From: Comamonas sp. GB3 AK4-5
GTDB taxonomy: Bacteria > Pseudomonadota > Gammaproteobacteria > Burkholderiales > Burkholderiaceae_C
Direction of reading: 5' to 3'
Assembly: GCF_041320665.1 (NCBI RefSeq)
Contig: NZ_CP166730.1
Span: 4,402,001-4,466,000, forward strand
Length of the DNA: 64,000 nucleotides
Part shown: piece by piece, positions 1-8,230 of the stretch
Layout: every line of letters starts with the position of its first letter
How positions within the stretch are numbered: the first letter of the stretch is position 1
Notes under the pieces: model-generated
What the model saw: the letters and a program-made list of their open reading frames with translations, nothing else
Databases searched by the model: none
What the model was told of the DNA's origin: nothing
Position numbers and translations under genes: made by a program

Positions 1-590
1 TCGCACAACGCGGCCAGCGCCGGAAAATCCAGCGCACGCGGGGGATTGTCGCGCACCCACAGCTGCGAGATGGGCTCGTGCGCGCTGTCGTCCCAGGTTT
101 GCGGGATGCCCCCCGTCACCACGCGCATGTCGTAGCGCTGCAGCCATTCCATGGCTCCCACGGTGTCAAAGCGCTCGCAGCTTTCGGGCGTAGGCATATG
201 GGGTGGGCCAATGCCGTCCACGCTGAAGGTCTCGCGCCGCACGGCCGTCACCGCCGTGGCGGTGGTGGTGACCTGGGGCTGGCCCTGCTCATCGTCTTGC
301 AGCAGCGTCACCGTCCAATGTTGGGTGGAGCGATTGGTGCGCACCGGCGTGGCCTCGATGCGATAGGGTCCGGCCGCTACCGGGCCGGCAAAGTTCACCG
401 TCAAGGCCACCGGCTCGCCCAGGCATTTGGGGTGCTGCAGCACGCTTTGGAGCAGCACGGCAGCGGTCGCGCCGCCATAGGGGCCCACCATGTTCCAGTA
501 GCTGGCGTGGGTGTGGCCGTCATACAGACCAGGGGCGCGCGGCGCAAGCGCCAGCATGGCATCCAGGGGGTGGGGGTTGGCATCAGTCAT
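1..590 (-). CDS. Acyl-CoA thioesterase-like protein, partial (C-terminus outside window)
   Basis: The reading frame opens with ATG at 588-590 and runs off the left edge without a stop, giving about 196 residues (starts MTDANPHPLDAML). The motif YWNMVGPYGGATAAVLLQ near residue 31 and the later VNFAGPVAAGPYRIE segment match the N-terminal hot-dog domain of the TesB-like thioesterase superfamily, whose members hydrolyse acyl-CoA to free fatty acid and CoA. It is the last visible gene of the fatty-acid operon, 22 bp after the hydrolase gene, and a thioesterase there would release CoA from stalled intermediates. The family call rests on pattern recognition; substrate chain length cannot be read from the sequence. 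Confidence 0.75.
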   Translation of the reverse strand, partial: MTDANPHPLDAMLALAPRAPGLYDGHTHASYWNMVGPYGGATAAVLLQSVLQHPKCLGEPVALTVNFAGPVAAGPYRIEATPVRTNRSTQHWTVTLLQDDEQGQPQVTTTATAVTAVRRETFSVDGIGPPHMPTPESCERFDTVGAMEWLQRYDMRVVTGGIPQTWDDSAHEPISQLWVRDNPPRALDFPALAALC

Positions 591-612
591 AAGGTCTCCG
601 TCTTATACCGCC

Positions 613-1623
613 CTAGCCCACACGGTGATCCATGTCCGGTGGCAGGCGTTTCTCAGCCACTGTAGCGGAGTTGGCCTCCGGCATCTGCCCCCCAGGTGCC
701 AGTGCTGCGCCAGCGCCGCCCTGCAGCCAGGCCTGCAGCACAGCGCCCGCCCTGGGCCACAGAGCGCCAGCCATCTCACGGCGGAAAAAGCCGAAATGCC
801 CTATGCGCGCCACGCCTGCATCGCCGGGCGCAATGCGCTCCAGTTGCTGCGGCGCCTGGCTGTACCAGCCCACCAAGGATTGGGTGCTGCGCAGCGACAT
901 CATTTCATCGTCGGTGATGGAGAGCGCATGCACCGGATAGCGCACTGCCGCAAAGCGCTGGCGTACGGCCTCGCCCTCCACGCCCAGGCTGTAGTCGGGG
1001 TGCATGCACCAGCGCCGCCATTGCCAGGCCACACCGGCTGGCAAGTCGCCCACCAGGCCCAGACGCTTGCCCGGCAGGCAGCCGCACAGCGTGGTCACCA
1101 CGGGCTGAACCAGCCACCACCACAGCAGCGCCTTGCGTTTGGTGGGCGGCGCGTTGTCGCGCCAGTAGCCGCTGCCGCAGGCGATGGCCAGCAGGCCATC
1201 CACCGGCAGCATGGGCTGGCACAGCCCCGGCAGCTGCGCCCCCACGCTGTGGCCCACCCACAGCAGCTGGCGCTGCAGGCCTTCTTCCGCATCCTGGGCA
1301 CGCAGCTGCTGGGCCACGGCCAGGCAGTCCTGGGCCCAGTCCATCAAATCGGCCTTGGCCTGGCGCAAGGGGCCATGCAGCGATGCGCCATGGCCCCGGT
1401 AGTCAAAGGTGGTGACGGCATAGCCGCGCGCGGCCAGCCATTCGGCAAAGGCGCTGTAGAACGTCTGCGGCACGCCTATGGCCGCAGCCAGCACCACACG
1501 CGCCTGGAGCTGGGCTTGAGCCTGGCCTTGCGGGCTGCAGTGGCGCAGCGCCAGCCGGGCGCTGCTGCCCGGCACGGCCAGTTGGGTGGAGGTCCACCCA
1601 ACTGGTTGCAGTGGGGTGGTCAT
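613..1623 (-). CDS. Alpha/beta hydrolase
   Basis: A 336-residue protein with an alpha/beta-hydrolase fold signature: a nucleophile elbow GHSVG with Ser126, and an upstream FDYRGHGAS stretch (about residues 73-81) typical of serine hydrolases that act on small esters or lipids. The ATG lies only 4 bp after the thiolase stop codon, so it is almost certainly co-transcribed and perhaps translationally coupled with the beta-oxidation genes. A histidine of the catalytic triad probably lies in the RIGHFGFFRRE segment near residue 270. No signal peptide is visible, so it should be cytoplasmic. The substrate is unknown; an ester- or acyl-hydrolysing accessory role in lipid breakdown is inferred from position. 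Confidence 0.8.
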   Translation of the reverse strand: MTTPLQPVGWTSTQLAVPGSSARLALRHCSPQGQAQAQLQARVVLAAAIGVPQTFYSAFAEWLAARGYAVTTFDYRGHGASLHGPLRQAKADLMDWAQDCLAVAQQLRAQDAEEGLQRQLLWVGHSVGAQLPGLCQPMLPVDGLLAIACGSGYWRDNAPPTKRKALLWWWLVQPVVTTLCGCLPGKRLGLVGDLPAGVAWQWRRWCMHPDYSLGVEGEAVRQRFAAVRYPVHALSITDDEMMSLRSTQSLVGWYSQAPQQLERIAPGDAGVARIGHFGFFRREMAGALWPRAGAVLQAWLQGGAGAALAPGGQMPEANSATVAEKRLPPDMDHRVG

Positions 1624-1627
1624 GGCC

Positions 1628-2821
1628 TCAGACCCGCTCGAAGATGCCGGCCGCGCCCTGGCCCGTGCCCACGCACATGGTGACCATGCCGTACTTCAAG
1701 TTGTGGCGGCGCAGCGCATGCACCACGGTGGCGGCGCGGATGGCGCCGGTGGCGCCCAGCGGGTGGCCCAGGGCGATGGCGCCGCCCATGGGGTTAACCT
1801 TGGAAGGGTCTAGCCCCAGGGAGTTGATGACGGCCAGCGACTGGGCCGCAAAGGCCTCGTTCAACTCATACCAGCCAATGTCCTCGCTCTTCAGGCCGGC
1901 ATAGCGCAGCGCAGCGGGAATGGCCTCGATAGGGCCTATGCCCATGATCTCGGGCGGCACACCGCGTGCTGCAAAGCTGACAAAGCGGGCCAGGGGCGTG
2001 AGGCCGAACTGCTTGACGGCTTTTTCGCTGGCCAGAATCAGGGCGCCCGCACCATCGCTGGTCTGCGAGCTGTTGCCGGCCGTGACCGAGCCACGGGCAT
2101 TGAACACCGGGCGCAGCTTGGCCAGGGCCTCCAGCGTGGTGTCGGGGCGGGGACCTTCATCCAAGTTGACGCTGCGGGTCTTGGTGATGACCTCACCGGT
2201 GGCCAGATTCGGGCTGCGCTCCACGATGTCGATGGGCGTGATCTCGTCCGCAAACTCACCGGCCTGCTGGGCACGCACGGCACGCAGGTGGGACTCCAGC
2301 GCGAAGGCGTCCTGCATCTCGCGCGTCACCTTCCACTGCTGGGCCACCTTCTCGGCCGTCAGCCCCATGCCGTAGGCGATGCCCACGTTCTCATCGCGCG
2401 CAAAGATTTCGGGATTGAACGAGGGCTTGTTGCCGCCCATGGGCACCATGCTCATGGACTCGGCGCCGCCGGCGATCAGCACATCGGCCTCGCCCACGCG
2501 AATGCGGTCGGCCGCCATCTGGATGGCGGTCACGCCCGAAGCGCAAAAGCGGTTCACCGTCACACCGCCAATGGGGTGGTCAAAGGCGAGGCCCACGGCA
2601 ATGCGCGCCATGTTCATGCCCTGCTCGCCCTCTGGGAAGGAGCAGCCGATGATGGCGTCTTCAATCGCCTTGGGGTCCAGCGTGGGCACCTGGGCCATGG
2701 CGCTTTTCAGCGCGGCCACCAGCAGATCGTCCGGGCGCGTGTTCTTGAAATAACCACGACCCGAACGGCCAATGGGCGTGCGCGTAGCGGCAACGATGTA
2801 GGCGTCTTGTACTTGTTTCAT
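1628..2821 (-). CDS. fadA: Acetyl-CoA C-acyltransferase (thiolase)
   Basis: A 397-residue type I thiolase that cleaves 3-ketoacyl-CoA with CoA in the last step of beta-oxidation. The nucleophilic Cys93 is in NRFCASG, the GHPLGATG histidine motif and the C-terminal CVGTGQG cysteine that acts as general base are all intact, and ENEAFAAQ-like NEAFAAQ is present. Length matches degradative thiolases (about 390-400). The ATG overlaps the stop of the upstream DUF559 gene (TCAT on the plus strand, ATGA on the coding strand), and a good AGGAG ribosome-binding site lies 9 nt upstream. The product partners with the hydratase/dehydrogenase encoded at 3303-5729. The symbol is by function; orthology to E. 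coli fadA is not claimed. Confidence 0.93.
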   Translation of the reverse strand: MKQVQDAYIVAATRTPIGRSGRGYFKNTRPDDLLVAALKSAMAQVPTLDPKAIEDAIIGCSFPEGEQGMNMARIAVGLAFDHPIGGVTVNRFCASGVTAIQMAADRIRVGEADVLIAGGAESMSMVPMGGNKPSFNPEIFARDENVGIAYGMGLTAEKVAQQWKVTREMQDAFALESHLRAVRAQQAGEFADEITPIDIVERSPNLATGEVITKTRSVNLDEGPRPDTTLEALAKLRPVFNARGSVTAGNSSQTSDGAGALILASEKAVKQFGLTPLARFVSFAARGVPPEIMGIGPIEAIPAALRYAGLKSEDIGWYELNEAFAAQSLAVINSLGLDPSKVNPMGGAIALGHPLGATGAIRAATVVHALRRHNLKYGMVTMCVGTGQGAAGIFERV

Positions 2822-3237
2822 GGAGATTGCTCCTGCAAGGTATGACTCCTTCCCCCCTCGGGGGAAGGTGGGGATGGGGGCTGTTTTTGAAGCGTGCCAA
2901 GCCGGTTGGCAATGGCTTGCAACACCCCATCCAGATGAAGAAATGGCTCGTTGGATGCAAACCGCATCACATCAAAGCCCTGGCCACGGAAAAAGACATC
3001 GCGCTGAGCGTCGTAGCCTTGTTGCAGCTGATGCTGGGAGCCATCGAGCTCCACGATCAGCTTGGGCTCCAGACAGGCAAAGTCCGCCACATAGGCCCCC
3101 AGCGGATGCTGGCGGCGAAACTTCACGCCCAGTTGCTCCCTGCGCAGCCCGGCCCAGAGCTTGCGCTCGGAGTCGGTCATCTCACGGCGAAGCACAGGCG
3201 CATTCGCTCTGGCGTTGGCTGTGGCTTGGTTGCGCAT
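2818..3237 (-). CDS. DUF559 (Vsr/MutH-like fold) endonuclease-domain protein
   Basis: A 139-residue protein with the whole DUF559 domain: REMTDSERKLWAGLR near the N-terminus, FRRQHPLGAYVADFAC, and the nuclease core IVELDGSQHQ at about residues 61-70, whose Asp and Glu/Asp residues are the expected metal ligands. The family is related to very-short-patch repair endonucleases, but its cellular role is unknown. The gene splits an otherwise tight beta-oxidation operon and is bordered by inverted copies of a hairpin repeat. The last 20 or so residues (PPSPPSPEGGRSH and following) are translated from the left repeat, after which the frame ends in an ATGA overlap with the thiolase start. It looks like an inserted cassette rather than a metabolic gene. 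Confidence 0.85.
   Translation of the reverse strand: MRNQATANARANAPVLRREMTDSERKLWAGLRREQLGVKFRRQHPLGAYVADFACLEPKLIVELDGSQHQLQQGYDAQRDVFFRGQGFDVMRFASNEPFLHLDGVLQAIANRLGTLQKQPPSPPSPEGGRSHTLQEQSP
2845..2880 (-). repeat. Hairpin repeat unit B, left copy flanking the DUF559 gene
   Basis: A 36-bp GC-rich unit whose centre pairs as CCCCC/GGGGG. It is the reverse complement of the unit at 3257-3292 at 33 of 36 positions, and further copies occur at 52593-52628 and 59960-59996. It lies inside the 3' end of the DUF559 reading frame and supplies that protein's proline/glycine-rich tail. Confidence 0.85.
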
Positions 3238-3256
3238 GGTGGTGAAGTGTGGAGAG

Positions 3257-3292
3257 CCCCCATCCCAACCTTCCCCCGGCGGGGGAAGGAGT
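3257..3292 (+). repeat. Hairpin repeat unit B, right copy flanking the DUF559 gene
   Basis: A 36-bp copy of the same unit in opposite orientation, 20 bp upstream of the DUF559 start codon and 11 bp from the stop of the hydratase/dehydrogenase gene. With the left copy it makes an inverted-repeat frame around the nuclease gene. The inner palindrome TTCCCCC..GGGGGAA can form a stable RNA hairpin, so it may also attenuate read-through in the operon. Confidence 0.85.
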
Positions 3293-3302
3293 GGAGACAG
3301 GC

Positions 3303-5729
3303 TTAGTTCCGTACAGGTTTTCCGGTGTTCAACATGCCCAGAATGCGCTCATGCGTCTTGGGCTGGCCGATCAGGTGGCAGAAGGCCTTGCGCTCCAGCG
3401 CCAGCAGGTATTCCTCGGTCACCAGCGAGCCGGCATCCACATCGCCGCCGCAGACCACTTCACCAATCATGGAAGCGATCTTGAAGTCGTAGGCGCTGAT
3501 AAATCCACCGTCGCGCATGTTCACCAGTTGGGCCTTGATGGTGGCCAGGCCGCTGCGGCCGGCAACCGGGAACAAACGCTTGAGCGGCGCACGCCAGCCA
3601 CCGGCTGCCATGGACTTGGCCTCATTGATGGCGGTGAACAGCACCTCGTCCTTGTGGGGCACGATGAGGTCGGAATCCAGCAGATAGCCCAGCTTGCGCG
3701 ATTCAATGGCGCTGGTGCCCACCTTGGCCATGGCGGCGGCGGTAAAGCCTTCGGTGAGGAAGGGCAGCACATCCTTGCTGGTGCTGAGGGCCATGTTCTC
3801 GGCCGCGCGGCGGGCGATATAGGTCAGGCCGCCGGCGCCGGGCACCAGGCCCACGCCCACTTCCACCAGGCCGATATAGCTTTCCATATGGGCCACGCGG
3901 CGGGCGCTGTAAACGGCCAGCTCGCAGCCACCGCCCAGGGCCATGCCATGGATGGCAGCCACCACGGGCACCTGCGCATAGCGTATGCGCAACATCATGT
4001 TCTGCAGCTCGGCCTCTATGCTTTCGATGGCATCGGCGCCGCCGATGACAAAGGCCGGCATGGTGGCTTCCAGGTCGGCGCCCACGCTGAAGGGCGCATC
4101 GCCGGACCAGATCACCATGGCGTCGAAATCGCGCTCGGCCGTCTCCACGGCTTCCACCAGGGCCTCCATCACTTCGGGGCTGATGGCGTGCATCTTGTTC
4201 TTGATGCTTGCGATCAGCACCCGCTTACCGAAGGGGCCTTCCGCGCCATCGTCCAGCGTCCAGCTGCGCAGCGCCTTGGATTCTGCAATCGTCGTGCCTG
4301 CGGTTTTCCAGTCGGGCAGATTGGTTTCGCCCAGCAGCTTCTCAGGGAACAGCTGGCGCTCGTACACCGGCAGCACGCGGCGGGCAATGAACTTGCCCTG
4401 GGCAGCGCTCCACGAGCCTGCCGCCGTGTGCACACCACCGGCTTCGGCCACCGGGCCTTCAAACACCCACTTGGGCAGCGGCGTCTTGCACAGCGCCTTG
4501 CCGGCATCAATGTCTTGCTGCACCAGCTTGGCGACTTGCAGCCAGCCGGCTTCCTGCCACAGCTCGAACGGGCCTTGCTTCATGCCAAAGCCCCAGCGCA
4601 TAGCCTGGTCCACATCGCGGGCAGACTCGGCAATATGCTCCAGGTGGATGGCGGCGTAGTGGAAGCTGTCGCGCAGAATGGCCCACAGAAACTGGCCTGC
4701 AGCGCCTTCGGCATTGCGCAGCAGTGGCAGGCGCTCGGCAGCAGGCTTTTTCAGCATGCGGGCATAGACCTCATCGGCCTTGCCACCTGCGGGCACGTAG
4801 TCCTCGCTGTCCAGCTCGAACTGCAGGATGTCGCGGCCCACTTTCTTGAAGAAGCCTTTCTTGACCTTCTGGCCCAGGTTGCCCAGGTCCAGCAGTTTTT
4901 GCAGCACGGCGGGCGTGCCAAAGTTGCCGTAGAAGGGGTCGGTGTCCAGACTGAGGTTGTCCTGCAGCGTCTTGATGACATGGGCCATGGTGTCCAGGCC
5001 CACCACATCGGCGGTGCGGAAGGTGCCGCTGGAGGCGCGGCCCAGCTTTTTGCCCGTGAGGTCGTCCACCACGTCAAAGGAGAGGCCGAAGTTCTCGGCC
5101 TGCTTCATGGTGGAGAGCATGCCGGCAATGCCGATGCGGTTGGCGATGAAGTTGGGCGTGTCGTGGGCACGCACCACACCCTTGCCCAGGCCGCTGGTGA
5201 CAAAGGCTTCCAGCTGGTCCAGCACCTCGGCGTTGGTGGTGGGGGTGTTGATCAGCTCCACCAGCGGCATATAGCGCGGGGGGTTGAAGAAGTGGATGCC
5301 GCAAAAGCGCGGCTTGATGGCGTCGGGCAGGGCCTCGCTGAGCTTGGTGATGGACAGGCCCGAGGTGTTGGAGGCCACCAGCGCATGCTTGGCCACAAAG
5401 GGGGCGATCTTGTTGTAGAGGTCCAGCTTCCAATCCATGCGCTCGGCAATGGCCTCGATGATGAGGTCGCAGCCCTTGAGCAGCTTCAGATGCTCTTCGT
5501 AGTTGGCGGCCTGGATCAGGTCGGCATCTTCGGCCACGCCGATGGGCGAGGGCTTGAGCTTTTTCAGATTGGCGATGGCACGCTCGGCAATGCCACTCTT
5601 GGGGCCTTCTTTCGCGGGCAGGTCAAACAAGATGACCGGCACTTTGACGTTGACCAGATGGGCTGCGATCTGCGCGCCCATCACGCCGGCGCCGAGTACG
5701 GCGACTTTCTTGACGTTGAATCGGGACAT
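3303..5729 (-). CDS. 3-hydroxyacyl-CoA dehydrogenase / enoyl-CoA hydratase, bifunctional
   Basis: An 808-residue fusion that hydrates enoyl-CoA and oxidises the 3-hydroxyacyl-CoA product with NAD in beta-oxidation. The N-terminal Rossmann fold carries GAGVMG at residues 13-18, followed by the dehydrogenase segments NTSGLSITKL and HFFNPPRYMPLVE with the catalytic His. The C-terminal third is a crotonase domain with the oxyanion-hole segment AIHGMALGGGCELA and GLVEVGVGLVPGAGG carrying a catalytic Glu. Domain order (dehydrogenase first) and length fit the FadN-like class rather than E. coli FadB, where the order is reversed. It is followed, after the DUF559 cassette, by the thiolase gene, and the two should act in sequence. 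Confidence 0.93.
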   Translation of the reverse strand: MSRFNVKKVAVLGAGVMGAQIAAHLVNVKVPVILFDLPAKEGPKSGIAERAIANLKKLKPSPIGVAEDADLIQAANYEEHLKLLKGCDLIIEAIAERMDWKLDLYNKIAPFVAKHALVASNTSGLSITKLSEALPDAIKPRFCGIHFFNPPRYMPLVELINTPTTNAEVLDQLEAFVTSGLGKGVVRAHDTPNFIANRIGIAGMLSTMKQAENFGLSFDVVDDLTGKKLGRASSGTFRTADVVGLDTMAHVIKTLQDNLSLDTDPFYGNFGTPAVLQKLLDLGNLGQKVKKGFFKKVGRDILQFELDSEDYVPAGGKADEVYARMLKKPAAERLPLLRNAEGAAGQFLWAILRDSFHYAAIHLEHIAESARDVDQAMRWGFGMKQGPFELWQEAGWLQVAKLVQQDIDAGKALCKTPLPKWVFEGPVAEAGGVHTAAGSWSAAQGKFIARRVLPVYERQLFPEKLLGETNLPDWKTAGTTIAESKALRSWTLDDGAEGPFGKRVLIASIKNKMHAISPEVMEALVEAVETAERDFDAMVIWSGDAPFSVGADLEATMPAFVIGGADAIESIEAELQNMMLRIRYAQVPVVAAIHGMALGGGCELAVYSARRVAHMESYIGLVEVGVGLVPGAGGLTYIARRAAENMALSTSKDVLPFLTEGFTAAAMAKVGTSAIESRKLGYLLDSDLIVPHKDEVLFTAINEAKSMAAGGWRAPLKRLFPVAGRSGLATIKAQLVNMRDGGFISAYDFKIASMIGEVVCGGDVDAGSLVTEEYLLALERKAFCHLIGQPKTHERILGMLNTGKPVRN

Positions 5730-5822
5730 GGGGTGTGGGGTGAAAGGACGCAGCCCAGCCTGGGCCGGGCTGCGTCGAAATGGGGAAAAATAAGCGAGGC
5801 AAAAGGCCTAGGGCGGGCGGGC

Positions 5823-6266
5823 TTACTGCACGCGCACCCAGGTCTGGGTACGGCCGAAGGGGCCTATGGAGCCGCGCACTTCCAGCTTTTTGCCGTCTTC
5901 GATGGGTGTCAGGCGCAGGGTGTAGCTCTTGCCGCTTTCGGGGTCGAGGATCTTGCCGCCCTCCCAGACGTCCTTGCCCTCGGCCTTTTTGGCACCGGTG
6001 ATGATGGGCAGGCCCACCATGGGCTTGTCTTTGAGCGCGTCCTTGCATTCGGTGCACAGGGCCGTCGGGTCCACGCCCTTGCGCAGCAGCTTGGTGACCT
6101 GGCCATTGACCACGCCGGCGCTTTCGCTGATCTGGATTTCCGACTTGGCTTCGCCGGTCTTGTCGTCCACGCTGCGCCAGGTGCCCACAGGCGTCATCTC
6201 CGCCCAGGCGGCAGACATGCCGCCCGCTACCAAAACCGCAGCTGCCAGTGCTTGAATCTTCTTCAT
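5823..6266 (-). CDS. DUF2147 family secreted protein
   Basis: A 147-residue protein with a clear signal peptide (MKKIQALAAAVLVAGG, probable cleavage after AWA at residue 22). The mature part starts with the PVGTWRSVDDKTGEAKSEIQI segment and ends RGSIGPFGRTQTWVRV, the usual boundaries of DUF2147. A CxxC pair (CTECK) lies in the middle. Function of the family is unknown; it should be periplasmic. It lies between the acyl-CoA dehydrogenase and hydratase/dehydrogenase genes, in the same direction with gaps of 86 and 93 bp, so it belongs to the beta-oxidation operon by position. A role in fatty-acid or envelope handling is inference only. Confidence 0.85.
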   Translation of the reverse strand: MKKIQALAAAVLVAGGMSAAWAEMTPVGTWRSVDDKTGEAKSEIQISESAGVVNGQVTKLLRKGVDPTALCTECKDALKDKPMVGLPIITGAKKAEGKDVWEGGKILDPESGKSYTLRLTPIEDGKKLEVRGSIGPFGRTQTWVRVQ

Positions 6267-6352
6267 CTTCAGGCCCTTTCTATTGGAACTTCAGGATTTG
6301 TCTGCACCAGCCGCTGCACTTTTTGAAGCAGCGCAGCGGCATCTCTTCCCTG

Positions 6353-8149
6353 TCAGGCCAGCGCGGCGTCGCTGTCCATCAGCGTCTTGCTGCCGGCGCG
6401 GGCGGTGCGCATCAGCGTGGCGGTTTCGGGGAACAGCTTGGCGAAGTAAAAGCGTGCCACCTGCAGCTTGGCCAGGTAGAAGGGGTCTGCATTGCCAGCG
6501 GCAATGGCGCGCAGCGACACCTGGGCCATGCGGGCAAACAGATAGCCAAACACCAGGTGGCCGGCCACACGCAGATAGTCCACCGAAGCGGCGCCGACTT
6601 CATCAGGGTTTTGCATGCCCTTGAAGCCAATCTCGGTAGTGAACTTGGTCATCTGCTCGCCCAGCATGGCCACGGGGGTGATGAACTCACTCATCTTTTC
6701 GTTGACGCCCTCTTCCTCCACCAGCTTGGCAATCAGCTTGCCGAACTTCTTCAGCGAGGCACCCTGGTTGCCCAGCACCTTGCGACCCAGCAGGTCCAGG
6801 GCCTGCACGCCATTCGTGCCTTCATAGATCATGTTGATGCGGTTGTCGCGCACATACTGCTCCATGCCCCATTCCTTGATGAAGCCATGGCCGCCAAACA
6901 CCTGCTGGCTTTGCGTGGTGGCGATCCAGCCGTTGTCGGTCAAGAAGGCTTTGACGATGGGGGTCAGCAGGGCCACCAGGTCGGCGCTGTCGGCACGCAC
7001 TTTTTCGTCGGGGTGGTTGAGCTCCTGGTCGATCAGCAGCGCGCAGAAAGTCGACAGCGCGCGGCCGCCTTCGGCATAGGCCTTGGCCGTGAGCAGCATG
7101 CGGCGCACATCGGGGTGGACGATGATGGGGTCGGCCGGCTTGTCCTTGGCCTTGGTGCCGGACAGCGAGCGCATTTGCAGGCGGTCCTTGGCATAGGCCA
7201 GGGCGTTCTGGAAGGCCACTTCGGTCAGGCCCAGCGACTGGTTGCCCACGCCCAGGCGTGCGGCATTCATCATCACAAACATGGCTTGCAGGCCCTTGTG
7301 GGGCTGGCCCACCAGCTCGCCCACGGCGTCTTCCATCACGATCTGGGCCGTGGCGTTGGACTTGATGCCCATCTTGTGCTCCAGGCCGCCGCAGTAAATG
7401 CTGTTGCGCGCGCCTTGCGAGCCATCGGCATTCACCAGGTATTTGGGCACCACAAACAGGCTGATGCCCTTGGAGCCGGCCGGCGCGTCAGGCAGACGGG
7501 CCAGCACCAGGTGGACGATGTTGTCGGTGAAGTCGTGCTCGCCGGCGGAGATGAAGATCTTGTTGCCGGTGATCTTGTACGTGCCATCGGCCTGGGGTTC
7601 GGCCTTGCTGCGCAGCAGGCCCAGGTCGGTGCCGCAATGGGGCTCGGTCAGGCACATGGTGCCGGTCCACTCGCCGCTGGTGAGCTTGGGCAGGTATTTG
7701 GCCTGCAACTCGGGCGAGCCGTGGGCGTGCAGGGCTTCATAAGCGCCGTGCGACAGGCCGGGGTACATGGTCCAGGCCTGGTTGGCGCTGTTGAGCATTT
7801 CGTACAGCGCGGAATTCACCACAAAGGGCAGGCCCTGGCCGCCGTATTTGGGGTCGCAGGACAGTGCGGGCCAGCCGCCTTCGACGAACTGGGCGTAGGC
7901 CTCTTTGTAGCCTTTGGGCGTGGTCACCTCGTGGGTGGTCTTGTCCAGCTGGCAGCCCTCTTCGTCACCGCTGACATTCAGCGGAAAGGTCACGTTGGCG
8001 GCGAACTTGCCCGCTTCTTCCAGCACGGCATTGATGGTGTCGGCATCGACCTCCGCATGCGTGGGCATCTGCTGGTAGGCCTCGGTGACCTTGAACACCT
8101 CGTGCATCAGGAACTGCATATCGCGCAGAGGCGGGTTGTAGCTGGGCAT
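6353..8149 (-). CDS. Acyl-CoA dehydrogenase (long, about 600-residue class)
   Basis: A 598-residue FAD enzyme that introduces the trans-2 double bond into acyl-CoA, the first step of beta-oxidation. Landmarks in order are the N-terminal MPSYNPPLRDMQFLMHEV, the FAD/substrate segment CLTEPHCGTDLG, TYKITGNKIFISAGEHD, and the C-terminal QVFGGHGFIKEWGMEQ followed by NMIYEGTNGVQALDLLGRK, where the Glu of YEGTN is the expected catalytic base. The extra C-terminal domain of about 120 residues is usual for this class. It is the first structural gene after the divergently placed regulator region; the TetR gene upstream is 81 bp away and in the same direction. An electron-transfer flavoprotein is needed as acceptor and is not in the window. 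Confidence 0.93.
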   Translation of the reverse strand: MPSYNPPLRDMQFLMHEVFKVTEAYQQMPTHAEVDADTINAVLEEAGKFAANVTFPLNVSGDEEGCQLDKTTHEVTTPKGYKEAYAQFVEGGWPALSCDPKYGGQGLPFVVNSALYEMLNSANQAWTMYPGLSHGAYEALHAHGSPELQAKYLPKLTSGEWTGTMCLTEPHCGTDLGLLRSKAEPQADGTYKITGNKIFISAGEHDFTDNIVHLVLARLPDAPAGSKGISLFVVPKYLVNADGSQGARNSIYCGGLEHKMGIKSNATAQIVMEDAVGELVGQPHKGLQAMFVMMNAARLGVGNQSLGLTEVAFQNALAYAKDRLQMRSLSGTKAKDKPADPIIVHPDVRRMLLTAKAYAEGGRALSTFCALLIDQELNHPDEKVRADSADLVALLTPIVKAFLTDNGWIATTQSQQVFGGHGFIKEWGMEQYVRDNRINMIYEGTNGVQALDLLGRKVLGNQGASLKKFGKLIAKLVEEEGVNEKMSEFITPVAMLGEQMTKFTTEIGFKGMQNPDEVGAASVDYLRVAGHLVFGYLFARMAQVSLRAIAAGNADPFYLAKLQVARFYFAKLFPETATLMRTARAGSKTLMDSDAALA

Positions 8150-8230
8150 GGATAGGTCTCCTCTTGGTGTGTACGTATGGGTATCGAAAAAAAGGGGCAG
8201 GCAGCAGCCTGGGCAAGGCCGGTGGGGCGC

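Noticed and set aside
3249..6326. Very long open frame on the plus strand, over 1000 codons
   Set aside because: It runs opposite to the well-supported hydratase/dehydrogenase and DUF2147 genes. In high-GC DNA the antisense frame of a real gene stays open by codon bias. Its protein is rich in His, Gly, Gln and Ala with no family pattern.
6248..8155. Long plus-strand open frame opposite the acyl-CoA dehydrogenase gene
   Set aside because: Same antisense artefact. The minus-strand protein has complete catalytic motifs.
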